In this document: positions 1 to 8,110 of the stretch, piece by piece
Layout: each line of letters opens with the position of its first letter
Numbering within the stretch: position 1 is the stretch's first letter
Source of the DNA: Chloroflexota bacterium
Lineage (GTDB): Bacteria; Chloroflexota; Ktedonobacteria; Ktedonobacterales; Ktedonobacteraceae
DNA length: 11,357 nucleotides
Assembly (NCBI GenBank): GCA_021828635.1
Contig: JAJZEJ010000747.1
Coordinates: forward strand, 1-11,357
Reading direction: 5' to 3'
The notes under the pieces: model-generated
What the model was told of the DNA's origin: nothing
Database searches by the model: none
What the model saw: the letters and a program-made list of their open reading frames with translations, nothing else
Position numbers and translations under genes: made by a program

Positions 1-387
1 GAAGACACGATCATGGACACCGTTGACGGCCAGGTACGCACCTACTGCTCCAAGACCTGCCACTGGACCGACAAAGTGGCCTTCCGCAAGGAATATGAGG
101 GACGCCCGACCCCGGCAATGGGCCAACTGGTCGGCAAGCGCGAATGGGAAACCTGCTATCACGGTTGGGATGTTGCCGATGTGATGGTCGATCAGGGCTT
201 CGTGCGCCCAGACGGCAAGACGCTCATCCCGCAGCCGCACGTTCTCTTCGAGGACAAGTACATGTGGACGCTCGATCACCTTAAAGGCATCGAGTTCCAG
301 AGTCCCAACGTCCTGCTCAACAAGATGACGCCAGAGCAGCGCGAGGCCCACATGGCCGAGTACAAAAAGGGCTTCGCCATCAAGTAG
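1..387 (+). CDS. prmA: Propane/alkane-type binuclear iron monooxygenase, hydroxylase alpha subunit (3' part only)
   Basis: This is the C-terminal 128 residues of the large oxygenase subunit of a soluble di-iron monooxygenase (propane monooxygenase PrmA / MimA group). The frame is already open at base 1, so the gene starts outside the window; the ATG at 13 is internal. The family protein is about 540 residues, so roughly three quarters is missing, including the helical bundle with the E...ExxH di-iron ligands. The visible tail (TYCSKTCHWTDKVAF, then GKREWETCYHGWD, LFEDKYMWTLDHLKG and a charged end at EYKKGFAIK) is typical of this subgroup. In the cell the alpha subunit would form the (alpha-beta)2 hydroxylase with the product at 1607-2704 and take electrons from the reductase at 519-1559. 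The order alpha, reductase, beta, coupling protein is the Prm/Mim order. The substrate (propane, acetone, phenol or another) cannot be read from this fragment. Confidence 0.9.
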   Translation, partial: EDTIMDTVDGQVRTYCSKTCHWTDKVAFRKEYEGRPTPAMGQLVGKREWETCYHGWDVADVMVDQGFVRPDGKTLIPQPHVLFEDKYMWTLDHLKGIEFQSPNVLLNKMTPEQREAHMAEYKKGFAIK

Positions 388-391
388 GGAC

Positions 392-454
392 CCGATTGAT
401 CGCGTCCGCTGACCGATTGATCGCGTCCACATACCGATGCATCGCATCTCATCC
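392..454 (+). repeat. Three tandem copies of a 21-bp repeat
   Basis: Three head-to-tail 21-bp units lie at 392-412, 413-433 and 434-454, just after the alpha-subunit stop codon. Units 1 and 2 share their first 16 bases (CCGATTGATCGCGTCC). Unit 3 matches that part with about four changes, then diverges. The period is exactly 21 bp, about two helical turns and a multiple of three, so the reductase frame stays open through it and would read LIAS-type heptapeptides. No function is known; it could be a protein-binding array or simple slippage. Confidence 0.8.
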
Positions 455-471
455 ATGTAACGCGCAATACC

Positions 472-499
472 GTAGGGGTGTGATTTATCACACCCTCAC
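472..499 (+). repeat. Palindromic intergenic repeat, copy R1
   Basis: The sequence begins GTAGGGGTGTGAT and folds into a 9-bp perfect stem (476-484 with 487-495) closed by two bases. It is a T/A-substituted variant of the GGGCGTGATTCATCACGCCC core found four more times in the window. It ends 23 nt before the reductase start codon, just upstream of the Shine-Dalgarno sequence at 504-508. Confidence 0.85.
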
Positions 500-518
500 A
501 AGTAAGGATGCTTCAGGA

Positions 519-1559
519 ATGGCTACACACAAAGTCCGCTTTCAACCGGTCAACATTGAGATCGATGTCAACGAAGACGAAACGGTTCTCAACGCAGCCT
601 TTCGTCAGGGAGTATCGTTAACGCATGGGTGTCGAGAGGGGCAGTGCGGAGCTTGCAAGTCGTTTCTACTCGATGGCGACCTGGAGATGAAAAAGTACTC
701 GACCTTCGCGCTACCAGAGTTCGAGAGCGACGAGGGTTATGTCTTGTTGTGCCGTAGCCATGCCTATAGCGATCTGGAAGTAGAACTCATCAACTACGAT
801 GAGGACATCTTGCGGCTCGGCATCCCGATTGAGTCCTATCAAACCACCATCGCAGCTATCGAACCTCTGACCCATGATATTCGTCGCCTCGTTCTTAAAC
901 TCACAGAGCCAGAGAGAAGGCTGCGCTTCAATGCCGGTCAATACGTCTCTATCCGTATTCCCGATAGTGAAGAGTATCGCGCCTATTCGATGGCAAACAC
1001 CCCACGTAACACAGAATACCTGGAATTTATCATCAAGGTGTTCCCCGGTGGTCTTTTCTCTGGCCTGCTAGATGGGGGATTCAAGCAAGGTCAAGAGTTA
1101 GAGGTCAAAGGTCCCTATGGTGTTTTCATGCTCCGTGAGAAAACCCCTGCCGATATTATCTGTATCGGCGGTGGCTCCGGTATGGCACCACTCTGGTCAT
1201 TGCTCAACGACATGGCTGAGCGTGGCGTGCAACGCAAAGCTACCTATTTCTATGGAGCCAGAACGCGCAAAGACCTGTTCTACCTCGGCCGCCTCCACGA
1301 ACTAGAGCAACGCTTGCCCGACTTCCGCTTCGTTCCCGCGCTCTCGATGGCTACCGAGGCCGACGAGTGGGACGGCGAGACTGGACTGATTACCGAGGTG
1401 CTTGAGCGCCAATTGGAAGAAGGCCAGATACACACGCAGGCATACCTCTGTGGACCACCACCCATGATCGACGCCGCCATTCCCGTGCTTATCAGCAAGG
1501 GCATCAGCGAAGATCGCATCTACTACGATAAATTCACGCCCACTGGAATTGTAGAGTAA
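519..1559 (+). CDS. prmB: Monooxygenase NADH reductase component (2Fe-2S ferredoxin + FAD/NAD domains)
   Basis: This 346-residue reductase moves electrons from NADH through FAD and a [2Fe-2S] cluster to the di-iron hydroxylase. Residues 1-95 are a plant-type ferredoxin domain with cluster ligands C38, C43, C46 and C78 (CREGQCGAC ... LLC). Residues 105-205 are the FAD domain, with the R154-A-Y-S157 flavin motif. Residues 210-340 are the NAD domain, with GGGSGMAP at 217-224 and CGPPPMID at 311-318. The length fits PrmB/MmoC-type reductases (about 350). I chose the ATG at 519, preceded by AAGGA at 504-508. The frame is open back to a TTG at 396, but that extension reads through the 21-bp tandem repeats and palindrome R1 and has no family resemblance. 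Unlike its downstream neighbours, which overlap or abut, this gene is separated from the alpha-subunit gene by 131 bp of repeats, so its translation may be set separately. Confidence 0.95.
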   Translation: MATHKVRFQPVNIEIDVNEDETVLNAAFRQGVSLTHGCREGQCGACKSFLLDGDLEMKKYSTFALPEFESDEGYVLLCRSHAYSDLEVELINYDEDILRLGIPIESYQTTIAAIEPLTHDIRRLVLKLTEPERRLRFNAGQYVSIRIPDSEEYRAYSMANTPRNTEYLEFIIKVFPGGLFSGLLDGGFKQGQELEVKGPYGVFMLREKTPADIICIGGGSGMAPLWSLLNDMAERGVQRKATYFYGARTRKDLFYLGRLHELEQRLPDFRFVPALSMATEADEWDGETGLITEVLERQLEEGQIHTQAYLCGPPPMIDAAIPVLISKGISEDRIYYDKFTPTGIVE

Positions 1560-1606
1560 CGCAGCGTATCCAGCATTGTAGCTTGAAAGGAAGGAAAGAA
1601 CCTATC

Positions 1607-2704
1607 ATGCCAGACCCAACGATTGACAATGGGCCAGCGATTCATGTCACGAACGCTGGCGCGGGTGCCGCGACCTTTGTCGGCTCGGATAGCCGCTCGT
1701 TCAACTATTTTACGCCGAAAGGACGGCAATCGAGCGTCTATGAAGATGTGACCGTCGATGTGCAGCCCGACCCTGATCGCTACCTCTTACAGGGCTGGTT
1801 GTATGCCTTCGCCGATGGCACCGAAGGCTATGACCCGCGCTGGACGAAGATGAAGTCCTCTAACTGGCACGTCTTCCGCGACCCTAATGAGCAGTGGCAC
1901 CGCACTTTCTATATCCGCGAGGCCAACACAGAGCGCCAGATACAGCAGACGTTGGCAATGGCGCGTGAGCAGAACGTCTATACTTCCTGGGACAAGGGCT
2001 GGGTGAAATGTGTTGAGACTCATGTGGGCGCGGCTATGCATGCTGAGTTCGGCTTAGGTATGCATGTCTTTGTGCCAGCGCAGCGCGATGGCACGACGAA
2101 CATGATTAACAACGCCATCTGTGTCAACGGCATGGACAAGCTACGCCTGGCGCAAGATATGGTGCTGTACAACCTGGAAGTGAGCGAGCGCATTGCAAAC
2201 TTCAACGGTAGCGCACATAAGCAGACCTGGAAGAGCGATCCCGCCTGGCTCGGCACGCGCGAGAATGTCGAGCGTTTAACAGCTACCCCCGATTGGGCCG
2301 AGCAGGTTTTCGCTACTAACCTGATCTATGAGCCGCTGTGTGGCGAACTGTTCCGTAGCCAGTTTGTGATGCAAGCCGCCGCACCTCACGGAGATTTCAT
2401 CACCCCTGTGCTGTTCGGTATCGCCGAACACGATTACGAGCGCAACCTGGCTTACACGATGGACTTGTACAAGATGCTCGCGGATGACGAGGTACATGGG
2501 ACCGCGAATAAAAACATTATGCGTGAGTGGCTGGCCCACTGGACTCCGTACAGCGTCGCGGCGGCTCGCCAGCTTCAGCCCATTTGGTCGCAAGTGCGCA
2601 TCAAGACTGTGCGCTTTGAAGAGGCATACGAGCGAGCCAAAGAACGCTTTAGCGCCAACCTATCGAGACTTGGAGTAGAGTTGCCAAAGGAGGTACAACT
2701 ATGA
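1607..2704 (+). CDS. prmC: Monooxygenase hydroxylase beta subunit
   Basis: This 365-residue protein is the small hydroxylase subunit of the soluble di-iron monooxygenase, a ferritin-like fold that lacks the iron ligands and scaffolds the alpha subunit. Family-like segments include FNYFTPKGRQSSVYEDVT (near residue 32), SSNWHVFRDPNEQWHRTFY (near 85), and the helical part with GMHVFVPAQRDG and GIAEHDYERNLAY. The start is the ATG at 1607, behind a purine-rich GGAAGG at 1589-1594. An upstream in-frame TTG at 1583 overlaps that ribosome site and is less likely. The stop codon overlaps the coupling-protein start in the form ATGA (2701-2704), so beta subunit and coupling protein are probably translationally coupled. 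The length and position, after the reductase, match PrmC/MimC rather than toluene or methane monooxygenase operons. Confidence 0.95.
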   Translation: MPDPTIDNGPAIHVTNAGAGAATFVGSDSRSFNYFTPKGRQSSVYEDVTVDVQPDPDRYLLQGWLYAFADGTEGYDPRWTKMKSSNWHVFRDPNEQWHRTFYIREANTERQIQQTLAMAREQNVYTSWDKGWVKCVETHVGAAMHAEFGLGMHVFVPAQRDGTTNMINNAICVNGMDKLRLAQDMVLYNLEVSERIANFNGSAHKQTWKSDPAWLGTRENVERLTATPDWAEQVFATNLIYEPLCGELFRSQFVMQAAAPHGDFITPVLFGIAEHDYERNLAYTMDLYKMLADDEVHGTANKNIMREWLAHWTPYSVAAARQLQPIWSQVRIKTVRFEEAYERAKERFSANLSRLGVELPKEVQL

Positions 2705-3096
2705 GCCAGGCAACCGGCAATCCGGGTACACATGCCGCATATACCATGACATTCAAACGTGAGCCTTCTAACCTATGTGGCGTGACGTTGAGCGCCAGCG
2801 TCGAGGGTAACGCTATCGCCGAAGTGATGAGCAAGAAACCCGGCGTGAAGATCACGCGCTATCCGGCGATTATCCGTGTGGACGGGGAGCGCGTGCTTGA
2901 GTTTGACATGGATGAGATCGGCGCGGCGCTGGGCTACGAGCCAGGCGAATACGGCGTCTACGACTTCGAGGTCGAGACTTCAACGCACTACGGACGGCAG
3001 GTACGCCTCGATGACAAGGTGCTACTCTTCGCCAATCCCGAAGATGCCGCCGAATACCTGGGCTTCAATGAAGTTGCCGTCGCCGGTGACGATTAA
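2701..3096 (+). CDS. prmD: Monooxygenase coupling/effector protein (MmoB/DmpM family)
   Basis: This 131-residue cofactorless regulatory protein of the MmoB/DmpM family binds the hydroxylase and tunes oxygen activation and coupling of NADH use to product formation. The sequence shows the family pattern: a beta-rich core with GVTLSASVEGNAIAEVM (near residue 27), the conserved stretch KPGVKITRYPAIIRVDGE (47-64), then an acidic section LEFDMDEIGAALG leading to YDFEVETSTHYGR. There are no metal-binding or flavin motifs, as expected. The start is the ATG overlapping the beta-subunit stop, with a strong AAAGGAGGT site at 2686-2694. It is the last gene of the four-component core; a repeat-filled gap of 177 bp follows before the accessory genes. 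Confidence 0.93.
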   Translation: MSQATGNPGTHAAYTMTFKREPSNLCGVTLSASVEGNAIAEVMSKKPGVKITRYPAIIRVDGERVLEFDMDEIGAALGYEPGEYGVYDFEVETSTHYGRQVRLDDKVLLFANPEDAAEYLGFNEVAVAGDD

Positions 3097-3148
3097 GCTT
3101 CTTTGTCATTGATGCAGGGATCGATTAAGCACATTGACAATCCCGTGT

Positions 3149-3256
3149 GTAGGGGCGTGATTCATCACGCCCTCAAACCGTTTTCGTGCATTTACATTTT
3201 TTACGTGTGTCACATTATTCTGTATGTTCACAGGGCGTGATGAACCACGCCCCCAC
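3149..3256 (+). repeat. MITE/BIME-like unit: palindromic repeats R2 and R3 in inverted orientation
   Basis: Repeat R2 (3149-3172) begins GTAGGGGCGTGATTC and folds as a 9-bp stem (3153-3161 with 3164-3172). Repeat R3 (3233-3256) is the same sequence inverted, ending in CCCCCAC, with one A-C mismatch in its stem (3233-3241 with 3244-3252). Together they bracket a 60-bp A+T-rich interior to give a unit of about 108 bp with inverted ends, like a small non-autonomous element or a REP pair. No transposase and no clear target duplication is visible. R3 ends 21 nt before the amidohydrolase start. Confidence 0.75.
3191..3218 (+). promoter_or_regulatory. Candidate sigma-70-type promoter inside the repeat unit
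   Basis: TTTACA at 3191-3196 (five of six bases of the -35 consensus) and CATTAT at 3213-3218 (four of six of the -10) are separated by 16 bp in the only A+T-rich stretch of the cluster. A transcript from here would start near 3225 and carry hairpin R3 in its leader before the amidohydrolase gene. This rests on motif matching alone. Confidence 0.3.
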
Positions 3257-3273
3257 AAGGAGGTCATCTCACC

Positions 3274-4338
3274 ATGTATCGCACTGCTAATGGAGAAGAG
3301 GTCTTCGTCGTCGATGGCCATTCGCATCTGTGGGATGCCAGTCCGGCCAACCAGTTGAACAAATATGGGCGTGGCTGGATTGATTGCTTCTACGCCTATC
3401 ACAAAAACCTCTCGCCCGCCGAATATGTGTGGCCACTCGAAAGATATGAGAAATATACGGCGGAGGGCATGGTCTACGACCAGTTCGTCAAAGGCTACGT
3501 CGATGTCGCCATTCTGCAACCCACCTATCTAACCGATTTCTACAAAGATGGCTTCAACACCATCGAGCAGAATAGCGCCATGAAGAAAGCCTATCCTGAC
3601 CGCTACATTCTCAATGGAGCGTTCGATCCCCGTGACGGCGCGGCTGGCCTGGACTATCTACGCCGCCAGAAGGGCGAATGGGACATCAAGGGTGTCAAGC
3701 TCTACACGGCTGAATGGCGTGGTAGCTCAAAGGGCTACAAACTCTCCGACCCTGAGTCCTATCGCTTCCTAGAAGAGTGTGGCAAACTCGGCATCACCAA
3801 CATTCACGTTCACAAAGGGCCGACGATCTATCCACTCAACCGCGACGCCTTTGATGTGGCCGATGTCGATGATGCTGCCTCAATATTCACCGACCTGAAT
3901 TTCATCATCGAACATGCCGGTCTGCCACGCATCGAAGATTTCTGCTGGATTGCCACGCAAGAGAGCAACGTCTACGCGGGCCTGGCTGTCGTGCTACCCT
4001 TCATCCATCCACGCCCACGCTACTTCGCCGAAGTCATGGCAAACCTGCTGTTCTGGATTGGGCCGGATAAAATCGTCTTCGGCAGCGATTACGCCATCTG
4101 GGAGCCGAAGTGGTTGGTCGAGAAATTCATGGCCTTCCAGCTGCCAGAAGACCTGCAAGCCGAGTATGGCGTCAAGATGGACATGGAGATTCGCCGCAAG
4201 ATTCTCGGTCTCAACTCCGCACGACTCTATGGCATCAATGTCGATGAGCAACTTGCCAAGACACGCAACGACAGCTTCTCGCAACAAGCAGCCCAGCTCT
4301 ATTCGCACTCCGGTGGCATCGGCACTCCAGCGGATTAG
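3274..4338 (+). CDS. Amidohydrolase-2 family metal-dependent hydrolase of the monooxygenase cluster
   Basis: This 354-residue TIM-barrel protein belongs to the amidohydrolase-2 family (Amidohydro_2, ACMSD-like). Likely metal and catalytic residues are visible in order: H16 and H18 in VVDGHSHLWD, H178 and H180 in NIHVHKGP, H214 in FIIEHAGLPR, and D272 in VFGSDYAIWEP. The start is the ATG at 3274, nine bases after a near-perfect AAGGAGGT (3257-3264). A homologue occupies the same place after the coupling-protein gene in mycobacterial mim and rhodococcal prm clusters. Its reaction is not established from sequence. A role in downstream metabolism of the oxidised substrate, or in maturation of the monooxygenase, is possible; the constant linkage favours a dedicated role. 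Repeat units lie on both sides of the gene. Confidence 0.88.
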   Translation: MYRTANGEEVFVVDGHSHLWDASPANQLNKYGRGWIDCFYAYHKNLSPAEYVWPLERYEKYTAEGMVYDQFVKGYVDVAILQPTYLTDFYKDGFNTIEQNSAMKKAYPDRYILNGAFDPRDGAAGLDYLRRQKGEWDIKGVKLYTAEWRGSSKGYKLSDPESYRFLEECGKLGITNIHVHKGPTIYPLNRDAFDVADVDDAASIFTDLNFIIEHAGLPRIEDFCWIATQESNVYAGLAVVLPFIHPRPRYFAEVMANLLFWIGPDKIVFGSDYAIWEPKWLVEKFMAFQLPEDLQAEYGVKMDMEIRRKILGLNSARLYGINVDEQLAKTRNDSFSQQAAQLYSHSGGIGTPAD

Positions 4339-4343
4339 TTGTT

Positions 4344-4362
4344 GTAGAGACGTGATTATCAC
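4344..4362 (+). repeat. Degenerate palindromic repeat, copy R4a
   Basis: GTAGAGACGTGATTATCAC resembles the left half of the GTAGGGGCGTGATTC repeat and keeps a 5-bp stem (4352-4356 with 4358-4362). It lies five bases after the amidohydrolase stop codon and just before the intact copy at 4369. It looks like a decayed member of the family. Confidence 0.5.
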
Positions 4363-4368
4363 ATTTGC

Positions 4369-4466
4369 GTAGGGGCGTGATTCATCACGCCCTGTGCCTT
4401 GTGAACGGTTTGGCGGGTAATGGATGTGGATGACGGGCGCATGGGCGTGATGAATCACGCCCCTAC
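4369..4466 (+). repeat. MITE/BIME-like unit: palindromic repeats R4b and R5 in inverted orientation
   Basis: R4b (4369-4392) is identical to R2 over GTAGGGGCGTGATTC and its paired arm (stem 4373-4381 with 4384-4392). R5 (4443-4466) is its exact inverse and ends in CCCCTAC (stem 4443-4451 with 4454-4462). The unit is 98 bp, with a 50-bp interior. The interior does not resemble that of the 3149-3256 unit, except that AACGGTTTG (4404-4412) is the reverse complement of CAAACCGTT (3174-3182). R5 ends 22 nt before the next start codon. Confidence 0.75.
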
Positions 4467-4477
4467 GGCGAGGGGAG
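4460..4477 (+). promoter_or_regulatory. Possible ribosome-site-masking hairpin before the DUF59 gene
   Basis: CCCCT (4460-4464), the right end of repeat R5, can pair with AGGGG (4471-4475) across a six-base loop. AGGGGAG (4471-4477) is the apparent Shine-Dalgarno sequence of the gene starting at 4485. The R5 hairpin (4443-4462) uses some of the same C residues, so the two folds exclude each other. This is a structural reading only. Confidence 0.35.
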
Positions 4478-4484
4478 TTGTTTC

Positions 4485-5315
4485 ATGGCGTCTACTGATG
4501 CATTTTCTCCTACGATCACAGAGGCAATGGTCTACACGGCGATTGCCGATGTGCTTGACCCGGAATTAGACGAATCTCTGGTGAAATTGGGCTTCATCGA
4601 CAGCGTGCAGGTTGCCGATTCCGATGTCACCATTCGCTTTAAGTTACCTACTTACTGGTGCGCTCCCAACTTTGCTTACCTGATGGCTGCCGATCTGCGC
4701 GATAAAGTACGCACTCTTTCTGGCGTGCGCTCTGTGCAGATTTTGTTGCTCGACCATTGTGCCGACGAGGAGGTCAGCTCCGGTGTCAACGCCAATAAAT
4801 CGTTTGTCGAAGCCTTCCCCGATGAGGCCGAGGATAACCTTGAGGAGTTACGCCTGACTTTTTTGCGCAAAGGTTTTCTCACTCGCCAGGATACGCTGTT
4901 ACGCGCTCTCATCAAAGTCGGCCTCGACGAGGCGACTCTGCTGGCACTCAAAATTGCTGACCTGACGGTTGAGGAGGCCACGCAACGAGTGCTGATTGTT
5001 ACATCTCAGCAGCAGGTTGTGATTCTGAAACAGGCCGCACGCACAGTGACATCTTATCTGCGCCGCGCTCAAACGCTGGGCATCGCGCAGACGGCTCAGG
5101 ATCTGCTTTTCACCGATGAGCATGGTCAACCTATCACCCCAGGCACACTCCAGAGCTACCTGCGTCAATCGCGTTCTATTCGCATGAACATCATGTTTAA
5201 CACCGTTTTTTGCGTTGATATGTTCCAGACACGCTATGGTCCTGACGCAAATAAAGCTGTACCAGAAATACTACATGAAGAGGAGAACGGGCATGAAAGC
5301 TGTACGCTTGCTTGA
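4485..5315 (+). CDS. DUF59/MIP18-type iron-sulfur or metal assembly protein with integrase-like C-terminal region
   Basis: This protein has 276 residues. Residues 10-95 are a DUF59 (MIP18/PaaD-like) domain: AIADVLDPELDESLVKLGFI, then IRFKLPTYWC59APN with the conserved Thr and Cys of the family, ending in VRSVQILLLDH. Such domains help assemble iron-sulfur or other metal centres, and homologues sit in the same place in mim/prm clusters, so help in maturing the monooxygenase is a fair inference. Residues 119-235 are not DUF59. They resemble a shrunken tyrosine-recombinase core, with LIKVGLDEATLLALKIADL (142-160) like the box I region, LKQAARTVTSYLRR and DLLFTDEHGQPITPGTLQSYL (206-226), but without the catalytic Arg (Asp148 in its place), HxxR or nucleophilic Tyr context. 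The start is the ATG at 4485 behind AGGGGAG. The 3' end overlaps the dehydrogenase start by 23 bp. Confidence 0.85.
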   Translation: MASTDAFSPTITEAMVYTAIADVLDPELDESLVKLGFIDSVQVADSDVTIRFKLPTYWCAPNFAYLMAADLRDKVRTLSGVRSVQILLLDHCADEEVSSGVNANKSFVEAFPDEAEDNLEELRLTFLRKGFLTRQDTLLRALIKVGLDEATLLALKIADLTVEEATQRVLIVTSQQQVVILKQAARTVTSYLRRAQTLGIAQTAQDLLFTDEHGQPITPGTLQSYLRQSRSIRMNIMFNTVFCVDMFQTRYGPDANKAVPEILHEEENGHESCTLA

Positions 5316-6302
5316 GTATAACCAGTCACCGCGCATTCTGGAAATTGCTGAACCAAAAGTCACCGGACCACACGATGTGATCGTGCGTATCGGCGGCGCT
5401 GGCCTCTGTCGCACCGATCTCCATATCATCGAGGGTCAGTGGATCGAGAAATCTGGCGTCACGCTGCCCTACACGCTCGGTCACGAAAACGCTGGTTGGG
5501 TAGAGGCGATTGGCTCGGCGGTTAGCAACGTGGCTGTGGGCGATACCGTCATTGTGCATCCACTTGTTACCTGTGGCTTGTGTCGTGCCTGCCGCGCTGG
5601 CAATGATATGCATTGCAGTAATTCCAGTTTCCCTGGCATCTCGGTTGATGGCGGTATGGCAAACTTTCTCAAGACCAGTGCGCGGATAGCAGCCTGGCTC
5701 CAAAGGATATCGCCGCGCTGGCTGATGCCGGTTTGACTGCCTATCACGCCGTCAAAAAAGCCTCGACGCTACTTTATCCTGGCACCAAAGTCGTCGTGAT
5801 TGGCGCAGGTGGCCTGGGCCATATCGGCGTACAGTGCCTTAAAGCCCTCACGCCAGCCGAGATCATCGTCGTCGATCAATCAGCCGCCGCGCTGGAACTG
5901 ACACGCCAATGGGGAGCCGACTATACCGTGGTCGCCGATGGCAAGCACGTGGCGAAGGTCAAAGAGATCACCGATGGGCTGGGAGCCGAGGCTGTGATTG
6001 ACTTCGTGGGCGAACGCGGAGCCGAGCGCGACGCCGTGCAGATGCTCCAGCGTGCCGGTTCGCACTATATCATTGGTTACGGCGGCAGACTGGACGTACC
6101 AACGATTGACATCATCTCCACTGAGATCAACTTTATCGGCAATCTCGTCGGTACCTATAACGACTTGGCCGAATTGATGACGCTAACAACGCAGGGCAAA
6201 GTCAAGTTGCATACCGCCATCTATCCTCTAGATGCCGCCCTGGATGCCATCCACGACCTGGATAGCGGCAAACTACGCGGGCGCGGCATTCTTGTCCCAT
6301 AG
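5293..6302 (+). pseudogene. Zn-dependent alcohol dehydrogenase, interrupted by a frameshift near 5685
   Basis: Two frames together make one medium-chain NAD-dependent alcohol dehydrogenase that would oxidise the alcohol made by the monooxygenase. The first frame runs from the ATG at 5293 (AGAGGAG at 5279-5285) to a TGA at 5734-5736. It carries catalytic-zinc ligands C39 and H64 (GHEN), structural-zinc cysteines C94, C97, C100 and C108, and stays family-like to FLKTSAR (5665-5685). The second frame, family-like from about 5685, reads DSSLAPKDIAALADAGL, then the Rossmann motif GAGGLGHIG (near 5800-5825), and ends at 6302. The overlapping reading after the break (IAAWLQRISPRWLMPV) is not family-like. 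Homologues as I recall them have about five residues (pattern S-V-x-K-L) between R and D, so a loss of 16 bp fits both the shift and the gap. It may be a true mutation or an assembly error; the flanks are otherwise intact. Confidence 0.85.
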
Positions 6303-6322
6303 AAATCGTCGGTATAAATTGA

Positions 6323-7963
<1,641 letters not shown>

Positions 7964-8018
7964 ACGTGATTTAGCGCGTTCCTACGACGGATCTATTATG
8001 TACGATAAGCCTTTCAGA

Positions 8019-8027
8019 TGGTATGAT
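8019..8027 (+). promoter_or_regulatory. Candidate extended -10 promoter for the catalase gene
   Basis: TGG followed by TATGAT (8022-8027) matches an extended -10 element with five of six consensus bases; the -35 region is weak. It would give a leader of about 75 nt. That leader contains a small hairpin (ATGGG 8047-8051 with CCCAT 8059-8063) before the ATG at 8111. It supports the catalase being transcribed separately from the monooxygenase cluster, but rests on motif match only. Confidence 0.3.
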
Positions 8028-8110
8028 GGATGGGGCGATACCTCTTATGGGTGTCAAGCCCATTTGTTAACCACATGAAATGTAGCAAGGACTAGAAAGT
8101 AATATACTTC

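Noticed and set aside
396..518. N-terminal extension of the reductase from a TTG at 396
   Set aside because: It reads through the 21-bp tandem repeats and palindrome R1, has no family resemblance and no ribosome site; the ATG at 519 begins a standard ferredoxin domain.
3117..3144. GGGAT/ATCCC stem after the coupling-protein gene
   Set aside because: A five-base stem with an 18-base loop is expected by chance and has no T-run.
3106..3519. Minus-strand 137-residue open frame over the amidohydrolase 5' end
   Set aside because: It overlaps the well-supported amidohydrolase gene and the palindromic repeats; its protein has no recognisable features.
3149..4466. CRISPR array
   Set aside because: The palindromic repeats are few, occur in both orientations and have irregular spacing of 50 bp to over 1 kb with a gene between them; no cas genes are present.
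5680..5740. Programmed -1 frameshift in the alcohol dehydrogenase
   Set aside because: No slippery heptamer or clear downstream structure is visible at the junction, and a shift would still leave about five family residues missing. A deletion or assembly error explains both.
8047..8070. Intrinsic terminator after groEL
   Set aside because: The ATGGG/CCCAT stem is only 5 bp with a short interrupted T stretch, and it lies downstream of the likely catalase promoter.
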